From the NCBI GenBank assembly GCA_030039165.1, contig JASHQM010000056.1:1-64000 (forward strand): a stretch of DNA of 64,000 nucleotides, given 5' to 3'. Under the pieces are notes generated by a model. It did not search any database and was not told the DNA's origin. It worked only from the letters and a program-made list of their open reading frames with translations. The DNA comes from Candidatus Sulfotelmatobacter sp. Its GTDB lineage: Bacteria > Acidobacteriota > Terriglobia > Terriglobales > Acidobacteriaceae. The position numbers were made by a program, and so were the translations under genes. This document shows, one piece after another, positions 24,100 to 31,914 of the stretch (positions are counted from its first letter, which is position 1; each line of letters begins with the position of its first letter).

Positions 24100-25071
24100 G
24101 TGGAAAACGAGCCGATAATGGATATCGCTCATCTCGGCCACTTGGAGCTGCTTACTCCTAAGCCGGCAGAAAGCCTGCGCTTTTTCGTTCAGGTTATGGG
24201 AATGACCGAGACCGGCCGGAAAGGCGACTCCGTTTACTTGCATGCCTACGATGACTACGAGCGCCATTCTCTGAAGCTGACGGCATCCAAACTCCCCGGA
24301 CTGGGACACGTAGCTTACCGCACACGAAGCCCGCAAGCTCTTGAGCGGCGAGTGACGGCGCTTAAAGGATCGGGCTTCGATATCGGCTGGACGGACGGAG
24401 ACCTGGCACATGGCCCGGCCTTTCTCTGCCAAGATCCGGACGGACACAAGATCGAGATTTACTATGAAACCCAGTGGTATGAGGCGCCCCCTGAGTTGCG
24501 GCCTGCGCTCAAGAACCAGGCACAGAAATTTCCCGCGCGCGGCATCAACGTGCGTCGCCTCGACCACTGGAACGGGCTCGCGGCTGACATCAAAGCAAAT
24601 CGCGAGTTCTTCGAGGAATATTTTGGCTTTCGTCTCACCGAACAAATTGTCATGGACGACGGCTCCGAAGCAGGCATGTGGATGACGTGCACGAACAAGA
24701 GCTACGATTTCGCCTACACGCGCGATCATACCGGCTCAAGGGGCCGCTTTCACCACATCACTTATGCCGTCAATAGTCGTGAAGAAGTTTTGCTTGCGGC
24801 GGACATCTGTTTGGAAAATGGAGTTTTTATTGAAACCGGCCCTCATAAACACGCCATCCAGCAAACCTTCTTCTTATATGTATACGAGCCGGGAGGCAAC
24901 CGAGTTGAGGTTGCCAACGCCGGGGCGCGATTGATTTTGGCGCCGGACTGGAAGCCGATCCGCTGGTGTGAAGCCGAACGCAAGAAAGGACAGGCCTGGG
25001 GACTGAAAACGATTGAATCGTTCCATACCTACGGAACGCCTCCGGTGGAGTGCGTAACAAAGAAACAGTAG
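24100..25071 (+). CDS. Extradiol ring-cleavage dioxygenase, vicinal-oxygen-chelate (type I) family
   Basis: A 323-residue two-domain dioxygenase of the catechol 2,3-dioxygenase superfamily. Expected Fe(II) ligands are His156 (RLDHWNG), His218 or His219 (RFHHITY) and Glu270 (GNRVEVAN). His250 or His251 in GPHKH corresponds to the second-sphere acid/base histidine. The start is GTG 24100 (AAGG upstream) or ATG 24118. It opens an operon with galB, galC, galD and a dehydrogenase, where a gallate or protocatechuate dioxygenase would be expected. The known enzymes for that step (GalA, LigAB, DesZ) belong to an unrelated LigB-type family. Gallate, 3-O-methylgallate or protocatechuate is therefore the inferred substrate, with cleavage position unknown. 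Confidence 0.88.
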   Translation: MENEPIMDIAHLGHLELLTPKPAESLRFFVQVMGMTETGRKGDSVYLHAYDDYERHSLKLTASKLPGLGHVAYRTRSPQALERRVTALKGSGFDIGWTDGDLAHGPAFLCQDPDGHKIEIYYETQWYEAPPELRPALKNQAQKFPARGINVRRLDHWNGLAADIKANREFFEEYFGFRLTEQIVMDDGSEAGMWMTCTNKSYDFAYTRDHTGSRGRFHHITYAVNSREEVLLAADICLENGVFIETGPHKHAIQQTFFLYVYEPGGNRVEVANAGARLILAPDWKPIRWCEAERKKGQAWGLKTIESFHTYGTPPVECVTKKQ

Positions 25072-25091
25072 CAAGTCGGATACCAAGCATA

Positions 25092-25811
25092 ATGAACAGC
25101 AGACGCACAGCCTTAGTTGTTAGTGCCCATTCGGCGGACTTTGTGTGGCGGGCGGGTGGGGCAATCGCCCTGTACTCTGGGCGCGGCTGGGAGGTCACGG
25201 TTGTTTGTCTGTCATTCGGAGAACGCGGCGAGTCCGCCAAACTATGGCGTGAGCCGGGTATGACGATGGAGAAAGTCAAAAGCAACAGGAGAGATGAGGC
25301 GATGTATGCGGCGGAAATTCTCGGGGCCAAAGTGATTTTCTTTGATGTTGGCGACTATCCCATGAGAATTCCGGACAGTATCCTCTACGAACTGGCTTCG
25401 CTTTACCGAAAGATTCGGCCGGAGTTTGTCCTTACCCACTCGCTCAACGATCCTTATAATTTCGATCATCCGCTTGTCTCTCATGCCGCGCAGGAAGCGC
25501 GCATCGTAGCGCAGGCTCTTGGGCACGAGCCAGGCGCTCCGGTCATCGGCGCGCCTCCGGTATTTCTGTTCGAGCCGCACCAGCCGGAACAATGCGAATT
25601 CAAGCCGCACCTGTTGCTCGATATCACCTCAGTTTGGCCAAAAAAATATGAGGCCTTCAAAGCCATGAATGCCCAGGAGCATCTCTGGCATTACTACGAG
25701 CGGGTGGCGTTACAGCGAGGTATGCAGGCTTCGCGCAATTCCAATAAGACCATCAAATATGGAGAAGCCTACCAGCGCGTCTTTCCGCAGGTTACGGAGG
25801 AGCTGGCATGA
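25092..25811 (+). CDS. galB: 4-oxalomesaconate hydratase (PIG-L/LmbE fold)
   Basis: A 239-residue PIG-L-fold protein. It carries the GalB-type variant of the metal motif, [14 protein letters not shown], followed by [14 protein letters not shown], instead of the AHPDDE of N-acetylglucosamine deacetylases. GalB adds water to 4-oxalomesaconate, giving 4-carboxy-4-hydroxy-2-oxoadipate, the substrate of GalC. The ATG at 25092 lies after the dioxygenase stop; a GTG at 25050 would overlap it by 22 bases. The stop overlaps the galC start by four bases. The assignment rests on the diagnostic N-terminus and the galB-galC-galD order. Confidence 0.9.
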   Translation: MNSRRTALVVSAHSADFVWRAGGAIALYSGRGWEVTVVCLSFGERGESAKLWREPGMTMEKVKSNRRDEAMYAAEILGAKVIFFDVGDYPMRIPDSILYELASLYRKIRPEFVLTHSLNDPYNFDHPLVSHAAQEARIVAQALGHEPGAPVIGAPPVFLFEPHQPEQCEFKPHLLLDITSVWPKKYEAFKAMNAQEHLWHYYERVALQRGMQASRNSNKTIKYGEAYQRVFPQVTEELA

Positions 25812-26485
25812 ACGAACCTGTTGTGGTTCGCAACGTGGAGCAGCCCCCCACTGAAGCCGTCGCCGCTCTCGAGAAATTCGGTGTGACCACGGTCCACGAA
25901 GCGCAAGGCCGCTGCGGCTTGCTTGCCTCCTACGTGCGTCCGATTTTTTCCGGCTCTTGCATTGCCGGGCCTGCTGTGACCGTGTCGCTTCCTCCCGGCG
26001 ACAACCTGATGATCCACGTTGCTGTCGAAGTGTGCCGCCCGGGAAATATTCTGGTCGTGGCTCCGACTTCGCCCTGCACGGACGGTTATTTCGGTGAGTT
26101 GCTCGCGACGTCGCTGCGTGCTCACGGTGTAAAGGGGCTCGTAATTGACGCGGGTTGCCGTGATATTCGTCCTCTGACAGAAATGAAATTTCCTGTCTGG
26201 AGCCGTGCCATCCATTCGCAAGGAACCGTCAAGAGCACACTGGGATCGGTAAACATTCCGGTCGTATGCGCGGGGGCGTTAGTGGAAGCCGGCGATGTGA
26301 TGGTCGCGGATGATGATGGAGTCGTCGTGGTCAGGCGCACCGCCGCACTTGATGTGGCCGCCGCAGCGGAACAGCGGACTCGCAAGGAAAATGCGACTCG
26401 TGAGCGGCTGGCGAGTGGGGAACTCGGGCTTGATATCTACGGCCTGCGCAAAAAGCTCAATGAACTGGGCCTGAAATATATCTGA
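25808..26485 (+). CDS. galC: 4-carboxy-4-hydroxy-2-oxoadipate aldolase (LigK/GalC, RraA-like)
   Basis: A 225-residue class II pyruvate aldolase of the HMG/CHA family, splitting 4-carboxy-4-hydroxy-2-oxoadipate into pyruvate and oxaloacetate. The metal- and substrate-binding segment is [14 protein letters not shown], with the Arg-Asp pair near residues 121-122. RraA RNase-E inhibitors share the fold, but the C-terminal extension [26 protein letters not shown] is typical of the aldolases. The start overlaps the galB stop (ATGA), indicating coupled translation; galD follows 15 bases later. Confidence 0.92.
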   Translation: MNEPVVVRNVEQPPTEAVAALEKFGVTTVHEAQGRCGLLASYVRPIFSGSCIAGPAVTVSLPPGDNLMIHVAVEVCRPGNILVVAPTSPCTDGYFGELLATSLRAHGVKGLVIDAGCRDIRPLTEMKFPVWSRAIHSQGTVKSTLGSVNIPVVCAGALVEAGDVMVADDDGVVVVRRTAALDVAAAAEQRTRKENATRERLASGELGLDIYGLRKKLNELGLKYI

Positions 26486-26500
26486 ATACTTTTTTCTGCA

Positions 26501-27646
26501 ATGTCGCAAATGTCGCAAACCGGCATCCCTTGCACGCTGATGCGTGGTGGCACGTCCAAAGGGCCTTTTTTCCTTGCCAGCGATTTGCCTGACGATATGG
26601 CGACACGCGATCGAGTCTTACTGGCTGCCATGGGCTCGCCGGATGTCAGACAGATTGATGGTGTAGGCGGCGCCGATCCCCTTACGAGCAAGGTGGCGAT
26701 CGTATCCCGTTCTTCGCGCCCGGGAATTGATGTCGACTATCTATTTGCTCAGGTTTCGGTGGATCGGCCGCGCGTCGATGTGACTCCAACCTGCGGAAAC
26801 ATGCTGGCAGGCGTCGGTCCCTTCGCGGTCGAACGTGGCCTGGTTCGAGCGAAAAACCCAAGCACACCGGTGACGATTTATCTGGTGAACACGGGAACTG
26901 TGGCTGTCGCCCATGTTCCCACTCCGGGCGGCAAAGTAACATACGTTGGCGAATCATCGATTGCAGGAGTTCCGGGCACCGCGGCCGCGATCCGCATCGA
27001 CTTCCGCGATACAGCGGGTGCGGTTTGCGGGGCTCTATTGCCCACAGGAAACACGCTTGACCAGATCGACGGCCTCGACGCAACCCTGATCGACAACGGC
27101 ATGCCGATGGTTGTACTGCGTGCTTCGGATTTAGGCAAGTCTGGATACGAACTTCCTGCCGAGCTGAACTCCGATCAGAAACTCAAAGCGCGCCTGGAAG
27201 CAATTCGAATTTTTGCCGGAGAGCGCATGGGCTTGGGCAATGTGCGTTCAAAGGTAGTTCCGAAGATGGCCCTGATCGCACCACCGCAATCTGGCGGGCA
27301 TGTCATGACGCGCACCTTCATTCCGCACAAATGTCACCCCGCTATCGGAGTCTTAATGGCAGTAACCGTGGGCACAGCGTGCATTCTTCCCGGCTCGGTT
27401 GCGCGTAACATTGTGCGCCCGCAAGACGGAGCAATCCAACGGCTCTCGATTGAGCATCCCACTGGCGAGTTTTCGGTTGAATTTCAGCTGGAGCACAGCG
27501 TGGGCGAGTTGAAGGTGATGCGTTCCAGCCTGGTGCGAACTGCCCGTGCGCTTTTTCGGGGCGAGTTGCTCGTGCCAGCCAGTGTGTGGGAGGGGAAGAG
27601 TCGCGCCACGTCCGCAGATGTTTCGCGAACTATGGAACATGCATAG
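26501..27646 (+). CDS. galD: 4-oxalomesaconate tautomerase (PrpF-like)
   Basis: A 381-residue PrpF-superfamily isomerase. It begins CTLMRGGTSKGPFFLASDLP and carries the catalytic cysteine motif PTCGNMLAGVGPFA, with a second half typical of the diaminopimelate-epimerase-like fold. GalD interconverts keto and enol forms of 4-oxalomesaconate ahead of GalB. It is third in the gal operon, and its last eight bases overlap the start of the next gene. AcnD-associated PrpF methylaconitate isomerases are related, but no aconitase or methylcitrate gene is present, so GalD is favoured. Confidence 0.9.
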   Translation: MSQMSQTGIPCTLMRGGTSKGPFFLASDLPDDMATRDRVLLAAMGSPDVRQIDGVGGADPLTSKVAIVSRSSRPGIDVDYLFAQVSVDRPRVDVTPTCGNMLAGVGPFAVERGLVRAKNPSTPVTIYLVNTGTVAVAHVPTPGGKVTYVGESSIAGVPGTAAAIRIDFRDTAGAVCGALLPTGNTLDQIDGLDATLIDNGMPMVVLRASDLGKSGYELPAELNSDQKLKARLEAIRIFAGERMGLGNVRSKVVPKMALIAPPQSGGHVMTRTFIPHKCHPAIGVLMAVTVGTACILPGSVARNIVRPQDGAIQRLSIEHPTGEFSVEFQLEHSVGELKVMRSSLVRTARALFRGELLVPASVWEGKSRATSADVSRTMEHA

Positions 27647-28565
27647 CGGACGATCCATTCAGCGCGTAGCGATTGTTGGCTTCGGTGAAGCGGGAGGTAT
27701 TTTCGCTCACGATCTGGCCAAGCGGGGAATGAACGTCGAGGTCTTTGACATTCTGTTCAACTCGCATCGACGGCGACAGCCAATGTTGAGAAAGGCTAAA
27801 GCCTGCGGGGTCAAAGCCGCGCGCAGCCTGAAAGATTGTTTGCCCGAAGCCGAACTGGTTATCTCCGCGGTTACGGCTTCATCAGCCTTGGGCGTCGCGA
27901 AAGCAGCCGGACTAATCCTGCATGAGCGACAGCTTTTTCTGGATATCAATTCGGTTTCGCCGGCAAGCAAGCGCAAGGCCGCCAGATATGTCGAATGCCG
28001 AGGAGCGCGATTTGTCGAGGCGGCTGTGATGTCTGCGGTCCCCAAACAACGGTTGCAGGTTCCCATGCTGCTTGGCGGCCTGCAAGCTTCCGAAGTCGCC
28101 GAACGCCTCCGAAATATTGGAATGAACGCCACGCCACTAAGTGATCACCTCGGCGTCGCTTCCGCAGTCAAGATGTGCCGGAGCGTCATTATCAAAGGCC
28201 TGGAGGCGCTGGCCATCGAATCTTTGTTCGCAGCCCGCATGTATGGAGCAGACGACAAGGTACTGAAATCCTTGGCCGCGAGTTTCCCGAGCATGGGCTG
28301 GGAGGATCATCTGCCGGATTACTTGATTAGCCGCGTCGCCGAGCATGGCCATCGACGAGGGATGGAAATGCGCGAGGTCGCGCGGACACTAAAGCAGGTT
28401 GGCATTGAACCTGTGATGGCGCTGGCGACCGTTCGACGCCAGGAGCAACTTGTTTGCGAAATGGCCAAACGGAGAGTTGAGTTCGCTTCAGCCAGGCAAT
28501 TCTCCTGGCGATCCATGAGTGATGCGCTGCTCCCTGCCCGACGCCGCGCTGTATCTAGCAAGTGA
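27639..28565 (+). CDS. NAD(P)-binding 6-phosphogluconate dehydrogenase-like protein with DUF1932 C-terminal domain
   Basis: A 308-residue dehydrogenase of the beta-hydroxyacid family. The Rossmann motif is VAIVGFGEAGGIFA (about 10-23) and the conserved lysine region is SAVKMCRSVIIKGLEAL. The C-terminal helical part matches the DUF1932 type. The ATG at 27639 overlaps galD by eight bases; a longer frame from 27546 lies wholly within galD. It is the last gene of the extradiol-gal operon. A plausible job is to oxidise a ring-cleavage semialdehyde or reduce a keto acid, taking the place LigC has in the protocatechuate 4,5-cleavage route. The reaction is not known. Confidence 0.8.
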   Translation: MHSGRSIQRVAIVGFGEAGGIFAHDLAKRGMNVEVFDILFNSHRRRQPMLRKAKACGVKAARSLKDCLPEAELVISAVTASSALGVAKAAGLILHERQLFLDINSVSPASKRKAARYVECRGARFVEAAVMSAVPKQRLQVPMLLGGLQASEVAERLRNIGMNATPLSDHLGVASAVKMCRSVIIKGLEALAIESLFAARMYGADDKVLKSLAASFPSMGWEDHLPDYLISRVAEHGHRRGMEMREVARTLKQVGIEPVMALATVRRQEQLVCEMAKRRVEFASARQFSWRSMSDALLPARRRAVSSK

Positions 28566-28588
28566 AACTCAGTACTGCGTTTTCGTGT

Positions 28589-29308
28589 TTAGCGATCCAA
28601 AACCGAGCTTTCCGTAGTTCCCGCCGCGGACCGCAAACCACCACGTGAAAAATTGATGCTTGTCTTTGACAGATTCGCGTGCTCAATCATGAGGGCGGCC
28701 ACGCGGGAGCTCTCGCCATTTTCCAGCGCCTGGACGATGTTGTGATGCTGTCGATGCCCGTAGAGCAGATGGTCGTACATGCGCGGCAGGTCAATTTTGT
28801 CGAATGCAATGGCGTGCGCTGCAGCGAACGGTATTCGCCCGTTACGCTCGACCGCCTCGGCGACCACTTTGCTTCCAGCTCCTTCCACAATCAGCGAATG
28901 GAATTGCTTATTCATGTCGGCGTAGCGGCATTCGTCTGCCAGAACCAGCAGTCCTTTGGCGAAGATTTCGTCGCCTTCGCGAAGACATTCGTGTAAAGAG
29001 CGGATCAGGCGGCGGGATGGACCTTGTTCCGCCAACATACGAGCTGCCAGCCCTTCGAGCGCGCCCCGGACGTCAATCGCATCCATTATTTCCTGTGGGG
29101 TAAATGCCCGCACCACAAAACCGCGAGTATCGAGCTGAGTCAGCACTCCTTCCTGCGCGAGAATCGGTAGAGCTTCGCGCACCGGCGTCCGGGAAACTCC
29201 CAGCTTGGCCGCAAGTTCGACCTCCCTGACTCGCTTGCCTGGAGGCAGTTCCCCCTGCAGAATCATTTCGCGTATTCTGAAGATTACTCGTGAATTCTTG
29301 CCAGCCAT
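28589..29308 (-). CDS. GntR-family transcriptional regulator, FCD (FadR/VanR) subfamily
   Basis: A 239-residue regulator. The GntR winged helix is at the N-terminus (FRIREMILQGELPPGKRVREVELAAKLGVSRTPVREAL, about 10-47). An all-helical FCD ligand-binding domain (about 80-220) carries histidines in NKQFHSLI and YGHRQHHN that usually hold a metal ion and carboxylate ligand. VanR-type members control vanillate demethylation. The gene is convergent with the gal operon and divergent from the second ligM-like gene, and its upstream region has two TGTATACA palindromes. Autoregulation and control of both flanking operons is therefore likely but inferred. Confidence 0.92.
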   Translation of the reverse strand: MAGKNSRVIFRIREMILQGELPPGKRVREVELAAKLGVSRTPVREALPILAQEGVLTQLDTRGFVVRAFTPQEIMDAIDVRGALEGLAARMLAEQGPSRRLIRSLHECLREGDEIFAKGLLVLADECRYADMNKQFHSLIVEGAGSKVVAEAVERNGRIPFAAAHAIAFDKIDLPRMYDHLLYGHRQHHNIVQALENGESSRVAALMIEHANLSKTSINFSRGGLRSAAGTTESSVLDR

Positions 29309-29404
29309 TTGTACTCAAATTCGACGCGCCCGCAATTCGAGGCAATTTCGTTGCACATTCTACTACTCCCCTAGCTCCAGGTTTCTAAAAAAGCCTAGGC
29401 AGAA

Positions 29405-29412
29405 TGTATACA
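29405..29412. promoter_or_regulatory. TGTATACA palindrome, candidate GntR autoregulatory site
   Basis: A perfect octamer 97 bases upstream of the GntR start, two bases from the inverted repeat at 29415-29433. Confidence 0.5.
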
Positions 29413-29414
29413 AC

Positions 29415-29433
29415 ATTATGCAAAGTGCATAAT
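29415..29433. promoter_or_regulatory. Inverted repeat ATTATGCA-AAG-TGCATAAT
   Basis: A perfect 8-base inverted repeat with a 3-base spacer in the GntR upstream region. Its sequence differs from the TGTATACA motif, so it may be the site of another regulator or a promoter-proximal element of the GntR gene. Confidence 0.45.
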
Positions 29434-29558
29434 CACAACTTGAGGGGTCGAAGCATCGGGCGGGGCAATAGAGCTGACAAAAATTGCTCAAATTCAATAC
29501 CAGCGCCCATTCTCACTTGAAAACGGCGTTTGCTGATCGCAGCTCCGCCGCCTTGACT

Positions 29559-29566
29559 GTATACAT
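29559..29566. promoter_or_regulatory. TGTATACA palindrome overlapping a candidate -35 of the second ligM-like gene
   Basis: This octamer is followed by TAGG as at 23888 and overlaps TTGACT at 29554-29559. Binding here would block RNA polymerase at the promoter of the demethylase gene. Confidence 0.5.
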
Positions 29567-29664
29567 AGGGGTCGTTGAGAATGCAGGTTGTTTCTCAATC
29601 GGTATGCATCTGCGCCTGTGAGGAATGCAGACGCGAACGTGCCTAACTGAACCGACTAACGATC

Positions 29665-31071
29665 ATGAGAACGCCAACGCCGCACAAAAGCCTAGACGAT
29701 CTGCTCCAAGAAGCCGGAAACCCTGTAACTCTGCTGCGCAACTCGCAGACAGGGCCGTACGTTTATCCGGTAGTTCCCAGCGAATTCTCGAATTGGAGAG
29801 ACGAGCAGATTGCTTGGCAAAAAACTTGCGTTCTGTACAACCAGTCGTATCACATGACTGATATGTATATAGGGGGCCCGGGTGCACTGAAGTTGCTGTC
29901 GCGACTGGGCGTGAACAGTTTCACAGGGTTCAATACGGATAGGGCGAAGCAGTTTGTGGCGTGCGATTATGACGGATATGTGATCGGCGATGTGATTTTG
30001 TTCTACCTGGAAAAGGACCTGTTCAACATAGTTGGGCGGCCGTCGGTCCACAACTGGGTTCAATACCAAGCTGAAACCGGTGGCTATGATGTGCAACTCG
30101 AACGGGATGAGAGGTCGGTAGCGAGGCCGGGGCCGATCGTGCGAAAGGCCTACCGGTACCAGATTCAAGGCCCCAATGCGATGAAGGTCATCGAAAAAGC
30201 TACGGGTAAGCCCGCGCCTGATCTCAAATTCTTTCACATGACTGGCATCGTGATTGCCGGACACACGGTCCGTGCCTTGCGTCATGGAATGGCAGGGCAA
30301 CCCGGTTTGGAGTTGTTTGGTCCGTGGGATGAAGGCGAAGCGGTCAAAACGGCGATCGTCGCAGCCGGGAGAGAATTTGAGCTTCGGCAGGTCGGAGCAA
30401 GGGCCTACTCATCCAACACGCTTGAATCGGGTTGGATTCCGTCGCCCATGCCGGCGATCTACTCCGGCGAAAAGATGAAGCCGTATCGTCAGTGGTTACC
30501 GGCCGATGGCTATGAGGCCATGGCCTCACTCGGCGGCAGCTTCTACTCCGATAACATCGAGGATTATTACCTCACTCCTTACGATCTTGGCTATGGGCCA
30601 ATCATCAATTTCGATCACGATTTTATTGGACGAGAAGCGCTGGAAAAAATGGCCGACAAGCCGCATCGAAAGAAAGTAACGCTGGCCCTCGATAGTGTCG
30701 ACGTCACGCACGCCATCAGCACCATGTTTGAGAAGAAAAACCGAGCGAAATATTTCGATTTTCCCTCTGCTGTGTACTCCACTTTGCCGTATGACAAGGT
30801 AATGCGAGATGGAAAGCTGGTCGGGATCTCGACTTGGTGCGGCTACAGCGCCAACGAAGGCAAAATGCTCACGCTGGCGATGCTCGACAAAGAGCACAGC
30901 GATCCTGGCACTGAGGTTACGTTTGTTTGGGGAGAAGAAGGCGGCGGTTCGTCGAAGCCTACGGTCGAGCGTCACGTGCAGACTGAAATTCGCGCCATCG
31001 TCAGCCCTGCGCCTTACTCCGAAGTTGCCCGCACTTCGTACGCGCAAGGCTGGCGCACCGTTCAGAAGTGA
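29665..31071 (+). CDS. Second LigM/DesA-family tetrahydrofolate-dependent aromatic O-demethylase
   Basis: A 468-residue paralog of the ligM product at 21548, alike over its full length: AGNPVTLLRNSQTGPYVYPVV, RHGMAGQPGLELFGP and NTLESGWIPSPMPAIYSGE. Differences fall in blocks that line the substrate side, for example LYNQSYHM against LFDQSHHM and FNIVGRPSVHNWVQY against FVGRAPAASWVEF, so another methoxyarene is likely. In Sphingobium, DesA demethylates syringate and LigM demethylates vanillate and 3-O-methylgallate. Here the neighbouring extradiol-gal operon makes syringate or 3-O-methylgallate attractive. It starts at ATG 29665 without a clear ribosome site and is followed after 55 bases by an alpha/beta hydrolase. 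Substrate choice is inferred. Confidence 0.9.
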   Translation: MRTPTPHKSLDDLLQEAGNPVTLLRNSQTGPYVYPVVPSEFSNWRDEQIAWQKTCVLYNQSYHMTDMYIGGPGALKLLSRLGVNSFTGFNTDRAKQFVACDYDGYVIGDVILFYLEKDLFNIVGRPSVHNWVQYQAETGGYDVQLERDERSVARPGPIVRKAYRYQIQGPNAMKVIEKATGKPAPDLKFFHMTGIVIAGHTVRALRHGMAGQPGLELFGPWDEGEAVKTAIVAAGREFELRQVGARAYSSNTLESGWIPSPMPAIYSGEKMKPYRQWLPADGYEAMASLGGSFYSDNIEDYYLTPYDLGYGPIINFDHDFIGREALEKMADKPHRKKVTLALDSVDVTHAISTMFEKKNRAKYFDFPSAVYSTLPYDKVMRDGKLVGISTWCGYSANEGKMLTLAMLDKEHSDPGTEVTFVWGEEGGGSSKPTVERHVQTEIRAIVSPAPYSEVARTSYAQGWRTVQK

Positions 31072-31126
31072 GCCGCTGTTTTTCTCAGCCCAGCTCGGCA
31101 GCAAGTTCATTGCGCAGAGGTGACGC

Positions 31127-31858
31127 ATGTCAACCTATGTTCTCGTGCATGGCGCGTGGCGAGGAGGCTGGATTTGGAAGCGGGTCCGCAGAGAATTGCA
31201 GACACGTGGATACGAAGTCTTTACCCCCACTTTGACCGGGGTTGGCGAGCGCAGCCACCTACTCAATCCGCAGGTCAACCTCGAGACGCACATCGCCGAT
31301 GTGATCAACCTTATCCGCTGGGAAGATCTGAGTGACGTTGTGTTATGCGGCCATTCGTACGGCGGGTGCGTCGTGAGTGGCGTAGCCGATCGCATCCCGG
31401 AACGGATCGCCGCGCTGGTGTATCTCGACGCATTTGTTCCAGAGGATGGTCAAAGTCTTCACGACACACTTCCGCCGGAAGCTCGCAACGAACAAATCGA
31501 TGCTGCGAAACAAGTCGGAGAAGGCTGGAAAACACCACCCATTCCACCCGAGGTATTCAACGTTAACGCCCGAGATCGCGATTGGCTAAGCCGGCACTCG
31601 ACCTTGCACCCACTCGCATGTTTTCAGCAGCCTCTTCGTCTAACCGGAGCTATCAACCGGATCGAAAACTCTACATACATCTTGGCGACAGAATGGAGCC
31701 CCTCACCATTTCCGCAGTTTTACGAGAAAGCGAAAGCCAAGGGATGGAAGACGCTCACTTTGGCGTGCGGTCACGATGTGATGCTCGATCGGCCAGAGGA
31801 ACTTACTCAGGAATTAATAGCGATTACCTCCAGCGTGGCACCCATGCCGCGGGCATAG
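31127..31858 (+). CDS. Alpha/beta hydrolase, methylesterase/hydroxynitrile-lyase-like
   Basis: A 243-residue alpha/beta hydrolase. The oxyanion segment is VLVHGAWRGGWIWK (near the start), the nucleophile elbow is CGHSYGGCV with Ser near residue 75, and the catalytic histidine is in ACGHDVMLDRPEEL. The pattern is that of small carboxylesterases such as plant methylesterases and hydroxynitrile lyases. AGAGGTG precedes the ATG. It follows the second demethylase gene on the same strand and could hydrolyse aromatic methyl esters or a ring-cleavage methyl ester (3-O-methylgallate cleavage yields methyl-ester-like products). This link is speculative. Confidence 0.85.
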   Translation: MSTYVLVHGAWRGGWIWKRVRRELQTRGYEVFTPTLTGVGERSHLLNPQVNLETHIADVINLIRWEDLSDVVLCGHSYGGCVVSGVADRIPERIAALVYLDAFVPEDGQSLHDTLPPEARNEQIDAAKQVGEGWKTPPIPPEVFNVNARDRDWLSRHSTLHPLACFQQPLRLTGAINRIENSTYILATEWSPSPFPQFYEKAKAKGWKTLTLACGHDVMLDRPEELTQELIAITSSVAPMPRA

Positions 31859-31914
31859 CTCGATGCACGTAAAATGCTTCTCAGGATCGAGACGACTGCG
31901 GATCTGGCTCGTGC

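Larger units (their letters stand above)
29309..29664. promoter_or_regulatory. Divergent control region between the GntR gene and the second LigM-like gene
   Basis: This 356-base non-coding region contains TGTATACA at 29405-29412, an 8+8 inverted repeat at 29415-29433 and TGTATACA at 29559-29566. The last overlaps TTGACT (29554-29559), a candidate -35 element for the plus-strand gene, which would fit repression. No strong ribosome site precedes ATG 29665. Confidence 0.55.

Noticed and set aside
25092..25811. N-acetylglucosaminyl deacetylase (LmbE) call
   Set aside because: The metal motif is the GalB-type [12 protein letters not shown] and the gene is followed by galC and galD; a sugar deacetylase does not fit.
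25808..26485. RraA-type ribonuclease E inhibitor call
   Set aside because: Same fold, but the C-terminal extension and the gal context indicate the aldolase.
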